Shown piece by piece: positions 51,526 through 60,634 of a DNA stretch of 64,000 nt. The stretch's first letter is position 1. Each line of letters starts with the position of its first letter. The notes under the pieces were generated by a model. The model ran no database searches. It was not told the DNA's origin and saw only the letters and a program-made list of their open reading frames with translations. The stretch spans positions 62,001-126,000 of the forward strand of contig NZ_JAJQJX010000001.1 of the NCBI RefSeq assembly GCF_022828375.1, written 5' to 3'. The DNA is from Candidatus Nanosynbacter sp. TM7-053 (lineage in GTDB: Bacteria; Patescibacteriota; Saccharimonadia; Saccharimonadales; Saccharimonadaceae). The position numbers were made by a program, and so were the translations under genes.

Positions 51526-52659
51526 TTAATCTTCGTTTTTCAATTTCTTAACTAATTTATTAAGTGGCTTTTCGTTCTCAACACGATTAGACTTGGCTTG
51601 CTCTAAGTAATTGTCCAGCAAAACTTTCACAACGCCAGCGGCTGGAATAGCAACCAAACCGCCCAATAGACCGCCGACATATAAACCAATTGTCACCGCA
51701 ACCAAAACAGTCAGAGCCGACAACTCAACCTTCTTTGATTGGATAGAAGGAGAAACAAAGTTATTCTCAATCTGTTGGTAAATCACGAAATAAATCGCAT
51801 AAATAACGCCAGCTGTCATGTTATTGAAGAACAATAGTAATGATATCAACGCGCCAGCAATTGTTGCACCAAACATCGGAATTAGCGTCAACACAAACGT
51901 CGCCATAACGGTGAGCATTGCCAAATTAGAATTTATGACAGGGAACGTCAAGCTCAACACAAACACAACGAAACCTGATAATATCGCATCAATTCCAGAA
52001 ACCGTCAATTGTCCAGAAACATATCCCGTGATCACGTTATACATACGACCGACCAGCTTCTTATGACGCTCCATTTTTTCTTCGTCGTTGTATAATCCCC
52101 ACAAACGCTTCACCCAAGTTGGACCCTCGAGGAGCATCAGGAATGACAGCACCAACACCAAAAATAGCGAGCCTAAGAACGACGCCAAAGAACCAACGCT
52201 GGACAATAGATTCGTGCCGACGCTCGTGGCCCAAGACGAAGATTGCTGCTTAATGTTTTCCATCATCGAATCGACCTGCGGGCGCAAATTATTCTTATCA
52301 ATAAAATCATTGACGCCACGCCACTGTGAGCTTGCTTGGTCGATTATACTCGGAATACTCTCGACAAATTTGGCAGATTGTTGGACAATTGGCGGAATAA
52401 CAAACCAGATCACACAACCCAAAAGCAGAACCAGCGTCGTGTACGCCAGTGCCGTGCCGCCTAATCGACTTTTTCCAGGAAGTTTTTTAGCAATTGCTGC
52501 AACTGGACGATTCAACGCCAACGCCAAAAACAGGGAAATTCCCAATAAAACCAGCGCATCCTTTGCGGAATAAATTGCCAAACCAGCCAGACCAAATCCC
52601 ATAACGACCAGCCAAAATCGCACAAATGTTTTCGTGTCTATCTCTATACGTACTTTCAT
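51526..52659 (-). CDS. AI-2E family membrane transporter
   Basis: A 377-residue integral membrane protein of the AI-2E (UPF0118) family, with about seven hydrophobic segments and a large outer loop (about residues 75-150). The C-terminal QQIENNFVSPSIQSKKVELSALTVL is the family signature. Members export small molecules or ions; the substrate here is unknown. It follows the ABC permease gene by 2 nt, so the three minus-strand genes form an operon. Confidence 0.88.
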   Translation of the reverse strand: MKVRIEIDTKTFVRFWLVVMGFGLAGLAIYSAKDALVLLGISLFLALALNRPVAAIAKKLPGKSRLGGTALAYTTLVLLLGCVIWFVIPPIVQQSAKFVESIPSIIDQASSQWRGVNDFIDKNNLRPQVDSMMENIKQQSSSWATSVGTNLLSSVGSLASFLGSLFLVLVLSFLMLLEGPTWVKRLWGLYNDEEKMERHKKLVGRMYNVITGYVSGQLTVSGIDAILSGFVVFVLSLTFPVINSNLAMLTVMATFVLTLIPMFGATIAGALISLLLFFNNMTAGVIYAIYFVIYQQIENNFVSPSIQSKKVELSALTVLVAVTIGLYVGGLLGGLVAIPAAGVVKVLLDNYLEQAKSNRVENEKPLNKLVKKLKNED

Positions 52660-52661
52660 AA

Positions 52662-53894
52662 TTAAACTTTACCAGCTTTTCGGCGTGTTCGCAACGCCGA
52701 CAGAGATAATTTACTATCATAAGACATCGCACCGTAACGGAAAACGCGCACCGATAGCCACATAACAAACACTGCTGTAGCAACCAAAACTGCCGTGCCG
52801 AGCAAAGCTTCCCAAATCGGCAAATTACCTATTGCGTTTCGTAACAACAATGGAATCGGCGCGGTGAATGGAAATAGCGATAAGAACTTAACGAAGAAAT
52901 AATCAGGGAAGGAAACGAACGCCGTGATTCCGTAAAATGGACCAATGAATAGCATAATCACAATTCCGAACCACTGGCTGGCTTCTTTGGCGGTCGGCAT
53001 CATCGCGCCCAAAGTCACCAACATTCCCGTAAATAAAGTGAAGCTTGCGGAGAAAATTATGATCGCCAGACCAATTCTCACAGGATCAAACACAAGCGTG
53101 CTCAAGTCCAGATTAGGCAATTGCAACTTCGAGCCAAACGCCAAATAGCCCGCCAAAACTGGCAAAACAATCACCAAAATCTGAATCAAAGCCAACACCA
53201 TCAAGGACAGAATTTTACCCGTAATTAAAGTGTCAGTTTTAACGGTCGTAAGCAGCATTTCCACCGTGCGATTTTCTTTTTCCTCGGTGGTGCTAATGAG
53301 CATTTGATTGCCAAAAATACTGATGAGAATGAACAAAATAACCAAAAACATTCCTGGCACGATCATCTCATTAATGCCGCCGTGTTCTTTTCCGTCCAGA
53401 TATGTGGTTGATGACAATTGGACTTTGTCGCGTAAAATTGCAACTTGTGCTGGGCTGACGCCACTTGCTACCGATTGGCTCAATAAGCTCTGCGCCACCG
53501 CGCCGTATTTTCCGTTTTGGAATAACCCAACATCTTTACCGTAAACTTCGACCTTTTGCTTGCTCAAATCTTTTGGAAAATAAACATACGCATCAACCTT
53601 ATTATTTTTTACGTCGTCAATTCCAGATTCTTTCGATTTGGCAGTTTTGGCTTTAATTGCCGCCAGCAATTCTGGCTTCACCAATTTCGAATCGTCCGTG
53701 ACTTTCAGTGAAAATTCTTGCTTTTCCAGATTTTTTGACGCTTCAATAGTCGTGCTTTGCGACCAAAACATAATGCCATACAGCACGCCAATCAACAAAG
53801 GGAATCCCAAGGCCGTCAGCCAAAATGTCGGTTTTTTCAGCGTTCTAAGCGTTTCAAATTTGAAAACCGTCCCCAAATTATGCATTTTACTCAT
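52662..53894 (-). CDS. ABC-2 type transporter permease (NatB-like)
   Basis: A 410-residue permease. One membrane segment near the N-terminus (about residues 23-43) is followed by a large outer domain and five more segments after residue 175 (MIVPGMFLVILFILISIFGNQM), the NatB layout. STTEEKENRTVEMLLTT is typical of ABC-2 exporters. It overlaps the ATPase gene by 8 nt and probably exports a small ion or toxic compound with it. Confidence 0.87.
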   Translation of the reverse strand: MSKMHNLGTVFKFETLRTLKKPTFWLTALGFPLLIGVLYGIMFWSQSTTIEASKNLEKQEFSLKVTDDSKLVKPELLAAIKAKTAKSKESGIDDVKNNKVDAYVYFPKDLSKQKVEVYGKDVGLFQNGKYGAVAQSLLSQSVASGVSPAQVAILRDKVQLSSTTYLDGKEHGGINEMIVPGMFLVILFILISIFGNQMLISTTEEKENRTVEMLLTTVKTDTLITGKILSLMVLALIQILVIVLPVLAGYLAFGSKLQLPNLDLSTLVFDPVRIGLAIIIFSASFTLFTGMLVTLGAMMPTAKEASQWFGIVIMLFIGPFYGITAFVSFPDYFFVKFLSLFPFTAPIPLLLRNAIGNLPIWEALLGTAVLVATAVFVMWLSVRVFRYGAMSYDSKLSLSALRTRRKAGKV

Positions 53895-54636
53895 CGCTCA
53901 ACTCCTTCGCTTCGCCGCCGTAAACTTGGACAAAAATGTCGTCCATTGAAGCGCCGCCAAATTGACTTTTTACTTCTTCCAACGTGCCGTACGCCGCCGC
54001 TTGACCGTCTTTCAATAAAATCAAACGATCGCACAATCTTTCGACTTCCTCCATCTGGTGTGTAACGTAAATAATTGTTGCGCCAGCTTTTCGCTGCTCC
54101 TCAATTATATTCATCAACAAACGGCGATTAACCGGATCAAAACCTTTGGCTGGCTCGTCCATAATCAGTAGTTCTGGATCGCCCATAATTGTTACGCCAA
54201 GCTGAATCTTCTGCTGCTGTCCGCCAGATAATTTATCAAGTTGCGTATTAGCCTTGTCGCTCAAATTGACACGCTCCAAAAACTTCAGAGAAAAATCCTT
54301 AGCTTCTTTGCGACTCAAACCTTTCAATTGGCCAAAGTAAAGCATCACGTCCAGAACTTTTTCTTTTTTATACAAACCGCGCTCCTCAGGAAGATATCCG
54401 AGGCGAATCTGACTTTCCACCGAATATGGCTTGCCGTTTATCAATAAGTCGCCCGCGGTCGGCTGATATAACCCCAACAATGCGCGCAACGTCGTAGTTT
54501 TTCCCGAGCCATTGCTTCCCAAAAAACCAAAAACTTCGCCGCGAAAAACATCAAAACTCAGATCTTTAATAACAGTTTTATCACCGAAACTCATCTTAAA
54601 ATGACGAATCTCAACCATTTTTTTATTATCTGGCAT
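53887..54636 (-). CDS. ABC transporter ATP-binding protein (NatA-like)
   Basis: A 249-residue ATPase with Walker A GSNGSGKTTT (about residues 38-47), signature KLSGGQQQKIQLG (about residue 138), Walker B LLIMDEP and the H-loop VTHQME. It powers the permease encoded next. It is divergent from the two-component system at 54700 over a 63-bp interval, so both may respond to the same signal. Confidence 0.93.
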   Translation of the reverse strand: MPDNKKMVEIRHFKMSFGDKTVIKDLSFDVFRGEVFGFLGSNGSGKTTTLRALLGLYQPTAGDLLINGKPYSVESQIRLGYLPEERGLYKKEKVLDVMLYFGQLKGLSRKEAKDFSLKFLERVNLSDKANTQLDKLSGGQQQKIQLGVTIMGDPELLIMDEPAKGFDPVNRRLLMNIIEEQRKAGATIIYVTHQMEEVERLCDRLILLKDGQAAAYGTLEEVKSQFGGASMDDIFVQVYGGEAKELSDE

Positions 54637-54687
54637 ACGCCTCCTTTTCTTTAAATAAAATTATAGCACTTAGCGCAGGAAAAAAGA

Positions 54688-54693
54688 TATAAT
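54688..54693 (+). promoter_or_regulatory. Leaderless -10 element of the response regulator
   Basis: TATAAT ends 6 nt before the ATG at 54700. Confidence 0.6.
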
Positions 54694-54699
54694 ATAAAT

Positions 54700-55368
54700 A
54701 TGCGACTGCTAGTCATTGAGGACGAACGAAAAATTGCGAGGGTTATAACCGAATCTCTGAAGCGCGAGAAATACGCGGTCGATGCGGCGTACGACGGGGA
54801 AGAGGGCTTTAATTTGGCGGATAGTCAGCCGTATGACTTGTTGATTGTTGATCGAATGCTGCCGGGATTAGAAGGCACGGAGATTGTTAAAAAATTGCGC
54901 GAAAACGGGAAAAATATGCCAATTCTGTTTCTGACAGCGCTGAGTACGACCGAAGATAAAACGCTTGGGCTGGACGTGGGCGCCGATGATTATTTGACTA
55001 AGCCTTTTGCAATTGATGAATTGTTGGCGCGAGTACGAGCTTTACTTCGCCGTCCACCGATTCAGCAACCAGACATTTTGAAAATTGACGATTTGAAAAT
55101 TGACAAGCAGCAACAAACCGTGACGCGAGCTGGAAAGAATATTGGCCTCACGAACAAAGAATATGCGCTACTGGAATATTTGATGCAGCATCCGAATCAG
55201 ACTCTCAGTAAAGAAACACTGATTGATCACGTTTGGGATTTTGACGCTGATATTTTGCCGAATAATGTCGAGGCGTACATAAAAAATATACGCCAAAAAA
55301 TCGACAAACCGTTCAAAAAACAATTGATAAAAACCGTGCGCGGCTTCGGATATAGGATTGAATCATGA
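54700..55368 (+). CDS. OmpR-family response regulator
   Basis: A 222-residue regulator. The receiver domain has the phosphorylated aspartate in LLIVDRMLPG (about residue 51) and the conserved lysine in YLTKPFAIDELLAR. The C-terminal winged helix is complete (EYALLEYLMQHPNQTLSKE ... NVEAYIKNIRQKI ... TVRGFGYRI). It overlaps the kinase gene by 4 nt. It may control the divergent ABC exporter. Confidence 0.94.
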   Translation: MRLLVIEDERKIARVITESLKREKYAVDAAYDGEEGFNLADSQPYDLLIVDRMLPGLEGTEIVKKLRENGKNMPILFLTALSTTEDKTLGLDVGADDYLTKPFAIDELLARVRALLRRPPIQQPDILKIDDLKIDKQQQTVTRAGKNIGLTNKEYALLEYLMQHPNQTLSKETLIDHVWDFDADILPNNVEAYIKNIRQKIDKPFKKQLIKTVRGFGYRIES

Positions 55369-56315
55369 AAATTTTTACTTCAGCAACAATTAAGTTGGCG
55401 GGCTGGTATTTGATGATTTTGATGATCGTCAGTTTGCTGTTTAGTAGCATTATTTTTCAGGTGGCGCGCTCGGAAGTTGATGCGCAAATTCATAAAATTA
55501 TCATTCAAAGGAAGGGTGATTTTCCTGCAATTAATTTGTCAGAGAGAATAGATAATTCAACTCGAAATCTTTTGATTAGTTTGGGCTATATAAATCTTAT
55601 CGTTCTGCTTGCTGGCGGTTGGTGCTCATATTTATTGGCAAAAATCACTTTGCGACCAATAGAAACCGCCCACAAAGCCCAATCGCGATTTGTTGCTAAT
55701 GCCAGCCATCAGCTCCGAACGCCTCTGGCAATTATGAAAGCAGAAACTGAATTTGCGCTAAAAAATCGGAAGGCGAATAAGGCGGAACTTACAGAAACTC
55801 TGGAAAGCAATTTGGAGGAAATAAATAAGTTGACTGAACTTACGGCGATGCTTCTGGAGCTATCGCGGACGGAAAATAAGTTGACACTGGAAGATAAAAG
55901 TTTTAATTTGACGGAATTGATATCCGAGCTAGTTCGCGAACGGAAAGCCGAAGCCCGAGTTAAAATGAATTGCCCAGAACACATAAATATTCCGCTTCAT
56001 CACACCGCCACGCGAGAATTGTGCGCGATTTTGCTTGATAATTCATTGAAGCATAGCCCGAAAAATTCTGTGGTAAAAATTTGCATCATTCCATCGAAAC
56101 AAAACATCACTGTCAACTTCATCAACGACGGCACAATTTCACAACAAACTCTGCCACACGTTTTTGAGCGATTTTTCCGCGGCAACCAACAGACGAAAGG
56201 CTATGGATTAGGATTACCATTAGCGGAGCAATTGACAAAAGCGCTAGGCGGACAAATCTCTGTTAGTACCTCAAAAAACTCAACCATTTTCACAATTTCC
56301 TTGCCGATTCTGTAA
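55365..56315 (+). CDS. Sensor histidine kinase
   Basis: A 316-residue membrane kinase. Two membrane segments (about residues 8-30 and 68-88) enclose a short outer region of about 35 residues. HisKA has the phosphorylated histidine in ANASHQLRTPLAIM (about residue 118), and the ATPase domain shows ILLDNSLKHS and GYGLGLPLAEQL. It is the partner of the overlapping response regulator. Confidence 0.93.
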   Translation: MKIFTSATIKLAGWYLMILMIVSLLFSSIIFQVARSEVDAQIHKIIIQRKGDFPAINLSERIDNSTRNLLISLGYINLIVLLAGGWCSYLLAKITLRPIETAHKAQSRFVANASHQLRTPLAIMKAETEFALKNRKANKAELTETLESNLEEINKLTELTAMLLELSRTENKLTLEDKSFNLTELISELVRERKAEARVKMNCPEHINIPLHHTATRELCAILLDNSLKHSPKNSVVKICIIPSKQNITVNFINDGTISQQTLPHVFERFFRGNQQTKGYGLGLPLAEQLTKALGGQISVSTSKNSTIFTISLPIL

Positions 56316-56391
56316 ATTTTCAGCTATTTTTCAGAATTAGATGTTGTAATAGGATTGTTGATTGGCAAATTGCCGATCCGAAAGGGGAAGT

Positions 56392-56850
56392 ATGAGTACA
56401 ACATTTTTAAGTAAAAAAGGATTTAAGGAACTACAGAAGGAAATTTCTGGACTAGAGATTTCAGAGAAAGCGCTCACGTTGGAATTGAAAGAAATTGGAC
56501 GCGCCAAATCGCGTGATGACAAATTACACCGCAACGATGTAATTACGCAACTGGAAAATATCCAATCAAAAATCTTTATGAAGAAGGATATTTTGCGCCA
56601 CGCCAAACCGCTGCCAAGGAAACGTGATCGATTGAAAATTGCTATCGGCTCAGTCGTGGATTTAGTGGATCAACAGGGAAAAATTTTCCGCTATACGCTG
56701 GTTCATAGCCTGGAAGCAAACCCTCTGGACGGGCGAATTTCCGTGGATAGTCCACTGGGAAAAAGTCTACTGAATCACAAAAAATCCGAAACTGTTTCCT
56801 GGAAAAATGGCTTGGCTACCAAGCAGCTACAGGTTATCAATATTAGCTAA
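56392..56850 (+). CDS. GreA/GreB-like transcription factor
   Basis: A 152-residue protein with an N-terminal coiled coil (about residues 8-75) and a C-terminal Gre domain (IGSVVDLVDQQGKIFRYTLVH ... ISVDSPLGKSLLNHKKSETV). Gre factors stimulate RNA cleavage by stalled polymerase through acidic residues at the coiled-coil tip; here the tip reads KSRDDKLHRND, so acidic residues are present but the pattern differs from GreA. It could be a Gre-like regulator instead. GGGGAAG precedes the ATG. Confidence 0.75.
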   Translation: MSTTFLSKKGFKELQKEISGLEISEKALTLELKEIGRAKSRDDKLHRNDVITQLENIQSKIFMKKDILRHAKPLPRKRDRLKIAIGSVVDLVDQQGKIFRYTLVHSLEANPLDGRISVDSPLGKSLLNHKKSETVSWKNGLATKQLQVINIS

Positions 56851-56876
56851 TTTCAATTGTCCACCACGACAGTTTG

Positions 56877-56904
56877 GCTCTCACTGGCAAGTGGGAGCTT
56901 TTTT
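56877..56904 (+). terminator. Terminator after the Gre-like gene
   Basis: GCTCTCAC and GTGGGAGC form a stem followed by six T. Confidence 0.85.
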
Positions 56905-56983
56905 ATATAAAGCAATTGCGACATGCTATAATTACACCAAGAATATTCACAAATTTAGCGACAAAAAATAAACGGGGGATATT

Positions 56984-58732
56984 ATGTCAAAGCTAAACGT
57001 AGATCAAAAAAGCATCCATGCACTCTTATCGGATAGAAAGGCGGACTACATCATACCAGATTACCAGCGTCCATATGCGTGGGACGAGGACAGTTGTCAG
57101 ACTCTCTGGGATGATATATTTTCTTTCGCAATACCAGACAATGACGCCACGAAATTTGATACGAACGACGAGTATTTTCTCGGTTCAATTGTGACTTTTG
57201 AAAACGACAAAAAACAACAAGAAGTGATCGACGGTCAGCAGCGCCTAACCACATTCATGCTTCTCCTTCGAGCCTTTTACGATCGCTTCACCAAAATGCA
57301 AGACCAAGGCTCAAAAGACTTTTCCGAACGCATCGCCAGCTGTATATGGAAAACAGATGAAATGGGCAAGCCAGATAAAGATCACCTAAAAATAGATTCT
57401 GTTGTCGCCACCGATAAAGACAAGGAGGAATTCCTTTCAATTCTAAGAACAGGCATCGTTACCGACAACCAAACTAGCCGATACGCCAATAACTTTAGAT
57501 TTTTCCTTAAAAAAGTCGATGAATTCATCAATAGCTTCCCAACTTTTGCAAAGAACTTGCCAGCAAGAATTCTTAATAACTGCATCTTAATGCCAATCGA
57601 AGCCGAATCTCAAGATACCGCTCTTCGCATATTCTCAACATTAAACGATAGAGGTCTCCCACTTTCAGATTCTGATATTTTTAAGGCTCAATTCTATCAA
57701 TATTACAAACAGAAAAGTGAAGACGACAGGGATGAGTTTATTAAAGATTGGAAAAAACTCGAGGAGACATGTGAAAAAATCTTTCACCCAATCACCGGTA
57801 CACCAATGGACGATTTGTTTACGAGATACATGTATTTCATTCGCGCCAAGCGAGACAATAACAAGTCTTCCACGACCGAGTCACTTAGAAGATTCTATGA
57901 GCGTGATAAATATTCCGTACTTAAACAAGATGACACTTTTGAAAATCTTAAAGATCTTGCTCAATTCTGGGAAGATATTACCGATCAAAATCGTGAACGT
58001 TTCAGCGAAGAGGTTTTAAAGAAATTATTCATATTAAACTATGCTCCAAATAGCATGTGGAATTATTTCATATCTGTTTACTATTTAGCAAATCGCACCG
58101 AAGACGGAAAATTGGATGATGAAGATTTTAAGATGTTTCTCGATCGTACAATTGCATTCATATGGGGATACGCAATAATACATCCCGGAGTGAACGCATT
58201 AAGAACGCCTATTTTCGCCGAGATGCTGAATATAGTTAATCTAAATGAAGTTACATTCTCAGACTTCAAATTTGATAAAGAGCAAACACGCAGTGCGATC
58301 CTTATTTATGATTTCAAGAATGGTAGACCAATCACCAAATCCATGCTGGCGCTTCGTATGATGCTTAATAAAGAGCAATCATATCCAAAACTCTCTCAGC
58401 AGTTTGATATTGAACATATTTATCCCAGAAAGCGACAAGAAAATGAGAAAGGATTGTCTAATAATCGACAAATCGACCTCCTTGGCAATAAATCTCTTTT
58501 AGAAAAACGGATCAATATTCGCGCGTCTGATTATAGATTTGAAGATAAAATTAAATATTACCAGGGTTTTGACAATAGTAGAGGACAGCGCATAGGCGGA
58601 ACAGAAAATCTTGAGCTCAAGAATATAAGCAACGTTTATAAAAAATTCGGAGAAAAAGAAATTGTCGAGAGGACTGATCTGTTTATTGACGAATTTGTGA
58701 ACCTATTAGATCAGAACGGCTTGATTGCCTAG
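56984..58732 (+). CDS. GmrSD-like nuclease (DUF262 + DUF1524)
   Basis: A 582-residue fused protein. The N-terminal DUF262 domain has IPDYQRPYAW (residues 24-33) and DGQQRLTT (83-90), the nucleotide-binding motif; the C-terminal DUF1524 domain has an HNH-type FDIEHIYPRKRQ (about residue 480). This arrangement is that of GmrSD type IV restriction enzymes, which attack modified phage DNA. It stands alone with an extended TGCTATAAT promoter and a GGGGGA ribosome-binding site. Confidence 0.88.
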   Translation: MSKLNVDQKSIHALLSDRKADYIIPDYQRPYAWDEDSCQTLWDDIFSFAIPDNDATKFDTNDEYFLGSIVTFENDKKQQEVIDGQQRLTTFMLLLRAFYDRFTKMQDQGSKDFSERIASCIWKTDEMGKPDKDHLKIDSVVATDKDKEEFLSILRTGIVTDNQTSRYANNFRFFLKKVDEFINSFPTFAKNLPARILNNCILMPIEAESQDTALRIFSTLNDRGLPLSDSDIFKAQFYQYYKQKSEDDRDEFIKDWKKLEETCEKIFHPITGTPMDDLFTRYMYFIRAKRDNNKSSTTESLRRFYERDKYSVLKQDDTFENLKDLAQFWEDITDQNRERFSEEVLKKLFILNYAPNSMWNYFISVYYLANRTEDGKLDDEDFKMFLDRTIAFIWGYAIIHPGVNALRTPIFAEMLNIVNLNEVTFSDFKFDKEQTRSAILIYDFKNGRPITKSMLALRMMLNKEQSYPKLSQQFDIEHIYPRKRQENEKGLSNNRQIDLLGNKSLLEKRINIRASDYRFEDKIKYYQGFDNSRGQRIGGTENLELKNISNVYKKFGEKEIVERTDLFIDEFVNLLDQNGLIA

Positions 58733-58848
58733 AAACAAAAAATCGCCCAAAAGAGCGGAAGGTCGCTGCTGAAATTTTAGTGATTTCCATTTAAATATTG
58801 CACTTAATAAATAGCGTTGCCCTTATAGTAATACTTATATTATTGCAG

Positions 58849-58854
58849 TATAGT
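58849..58854 (+). promoter_or_regulatory. Leaderless -10 element
   Basis: TATAGT ends 6 nt before the ATG at 58861. Confidence 0.45.
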
Positions 58855-58860
58855 AAGACC

Positions 58861-59526
58861 ATGAGCAAACTCCACCTACACATCGCTAACGCCAACCAAA
58901 CTTTCACCGATGCCGAAATTGCCATATTCAAAAGTACAGCGCAACAAGCCGAGACTTTTGTTTCGAGCGAGTTCGCGCAGTTTGATTACGAAGTTGATGT
59001 AATTATCACTACACCTTCGTTTATGTTGCCAACTATCGTCGAGGACGGAATCGCTGGCAAAACGCTTCATTCGCGCTTGATTATGATTTCTGTTGATAAA
59101 AGCCAGCACGGGGTTAGCGAGGATTTTATTTTCGAAACAATTTGCCACGAAATGTCGCATTCGCTGCGTTGGGAAAAATTGCCTGAATATGCCGAAACTA
59201 TGTTTGATGGGATGATTTTGGAGGGCTTGGCGGTTGCGCTAGAAGAGGAAGCGATGAATAAACTCGGACGGCGAAACCAACAATTTTTCTTGAGAGAAAT
59301 GCAGAAAACTTCTCAAGCTGAAATTGATAAGATAATTGCTGCACTACAAGGCAATTTTGAAGACAAGGTTTACGATTATACCAAAATTTTTTTCACCGGC
59401 GATGATGTTTTACCGCGCTGGGCGGGATATAAACTTGGGTATTACTTTGTGAAGCAATACCTACATCAAACTAGTCAGACTATTGTACAGGCGACTTTGG
59501 CAAGTTACAAGGATTTTATCCTATAA
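58861..59526 (+). CDS. Predicted zinc metalloprotease (DUF2268-like)
   Basis: A 221-residue protein with TICHEMSHSLRW (HExxH, about residue 97) and a downstream EGLAVALEEEA, the glutamate-containing pattern of DUF2268-type predicted Zn-proteases. No signal peptide is seen, so it should act in the cytoplasm. The start at 58861 was chosen because a -10 box ends 6 nt before it and it fits the soluble N-terminus. Its substrate is unknown. Confidence 0.7.
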   Translation: MSKLHLHIANANQTFTDAEIAIFKSTAQQAETFVSSEFAQFDYEVDVIITTPSFMLPTIVEDGIAGKTLHSRLIMISVDKSQHGVSEDFIFETICHEMSHSLRWEKLPEYAETMFDGMILEGLAVALEEEAMNKLGRRNQQFFLREMQKTSQAEIDKIIAALQGNFEDKVYDYTKIFFTGDDVLPRWAGYKLGYYFVKQYLHQTSQTIVQATLASYKDFIL

Positions 59527-59670
59527 AAATTGAAGAGTCCCCGTCGCTATATGCGTAACAACGGGGACGAGACATAGCTTTAAACTACGCTTTTTGTGAT
59601 CGCTCATTAAAACCTATGGCGACGAAATAAAACACATACAGGGAGTAACAAAGATGAGACACTCAGACTT
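59527..59670. other. Intergenic hairpin region
   Basis: GTCCCCGT and ACGGGGAC (within 59538-59570) form an 8-bp stem without a T-run, lying between convergent genes. Nothing else was seen. Confidence 0.4.
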
Positions 59671-60318
59671 TTAAGAATCAGAATATTCTAGCGTAACCCA
59701 CAAAAAATCCTGTCCATTCAGTGCCTGCATATACGGCACGTCGTTGATATCATCTCGCATTAGCTCACCCAGATACAATGCGGCGTCGTTGAGTAACGTG
59801 TATTTTTCTCCCTGAGATGCAGCAGTAGGGCTATCAACACCACATATCTCAGCAACTTGTTTCATAATCACTTCACGATACAGTGCAAATGAATTACAAT
59901 CGAATGCTGCCAGCAGGTATGCCCAGGTAGACGGAGCAAAGCTTTTGTCTGACATAAACAATTGTGCAAGTTGACTAGCCGTCTGAATGCATTCCGCAGC
60001 CGTTTCAGGTTTTGCAATCCATAATTCACTCAGGACCGAATGGGCATTTTTGCGTAATAGAAGAGATTTTAGGTCTTCAATATCACGCCAGTTAGCAAAA
60101 TTGCTAGTATTTGTATGGTGCGTTACAATATGCGCGATCTCTGCAATCGAGTCACCACTAACCGAGTCGTACACCGCCAGCTCTTTATTAAGGCGCGGCA
60201 ATATATCCCATTTGTATGATTCATCCCATAAGGCTTTGTCACCAGAAAATCGTCGCCGCAAGTACTCGTCTCTGTGTGATTCATAAAATGCCTGTAAAGC
60301 AAGTTTATTGATTTTCAT
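59671..60318 (-). CDS. Unknown protein, possibly McrB N-terminal-like
   Basis: A 215-residue soluble, mostly helical protein. ALQAFYESHRDEYLRRR near the N-terminus and FAPSTWAYLLAAFDCNSFALY in the middle faintly resemble the N-terminal domains of some McrB-like restriction proteins; no AAA+ domain follows. The start at 60318 is supported by GAAAGGA just upstream. The family assignment is weak. Confidence 0.6.
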   Translation of the reverse strand: MKINKLALQAFYESHRDEYLRRRFSGDKALWDESYKWDILPRLNKELAVYDSVSGDSIAEIAHIVTHHTNTSNFANWRDIEDLKSLLLRKNAHSVLSELWIAKPETAAECIQTASQLAQLFMSDKSFAPSTWAYLLAAFDCNSFALYREVIMKQVAEICGVDSPTAASQGEKYTLLNDAALYLGELMRDDINDVPYMQALNGQDFLWVTLEYSDS

Positions 60319-60486
60319 CTTTTTCCTTTCTTTCGATAAATTCATCAAGCGCAGCAATTACCTTACAAGCCGTCCAGCCATTCCGAACTGGACAGTAATT
60401 CCTATTTGACCAAGCTTTACAACAGAGGTAGTTATTTATGAAGGCTAAAGGTAACGGAACCTTGTCGCTTACTCTGTTATACAGCT

Positions 60487-60561
60487 TGGCTGGGACGGCA
60501 GGATTCGAACCTGCGAATGCTGGGACCAAAACCCAGTGCCTTACCACTTGGCGACGTCCCA
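60487..60561 (-). tRNA. tRNA-Gln(TTG)
   Basis: On the minus strand, acceptor TGGGACG/CGTCCCA, anticodon stem CTGGG/CCCAG with loop TTTTGGT (anticodon TTG), T-arm CAGGTTCGAATCCTG and an encoded CCA (60489-60487). It lies 170 nt upstream of the minus-strand unknown gene. Confidence 0.95.
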
Positions 60562-60617
60562 CTATTGCCAGGACAATGACGATTATAGCACGCCAGACAG
60601 AAAAAATCCACACATCC

Positions 60618-60626
60618 TGATATAAT
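60618..60626 (+). promoter_or_regulatory. Extended -10 promoter, leaderless
   Basis: TGATATAAT ends 8 nt before the ATG at 60635. Confidence 0.6.
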
Positions 60627-60634
60627 ATAACCTA

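Noticed and set aside
60305-60440. Small minus-strand frame ending IAALDEFIERKEKDENQ
   Set aside because: Protein-like and overlapping the 59671 gene start by 14 nt, but it has no start codon with a ribosome-binding site before the tRNA-Gln gene; may be a remnant.
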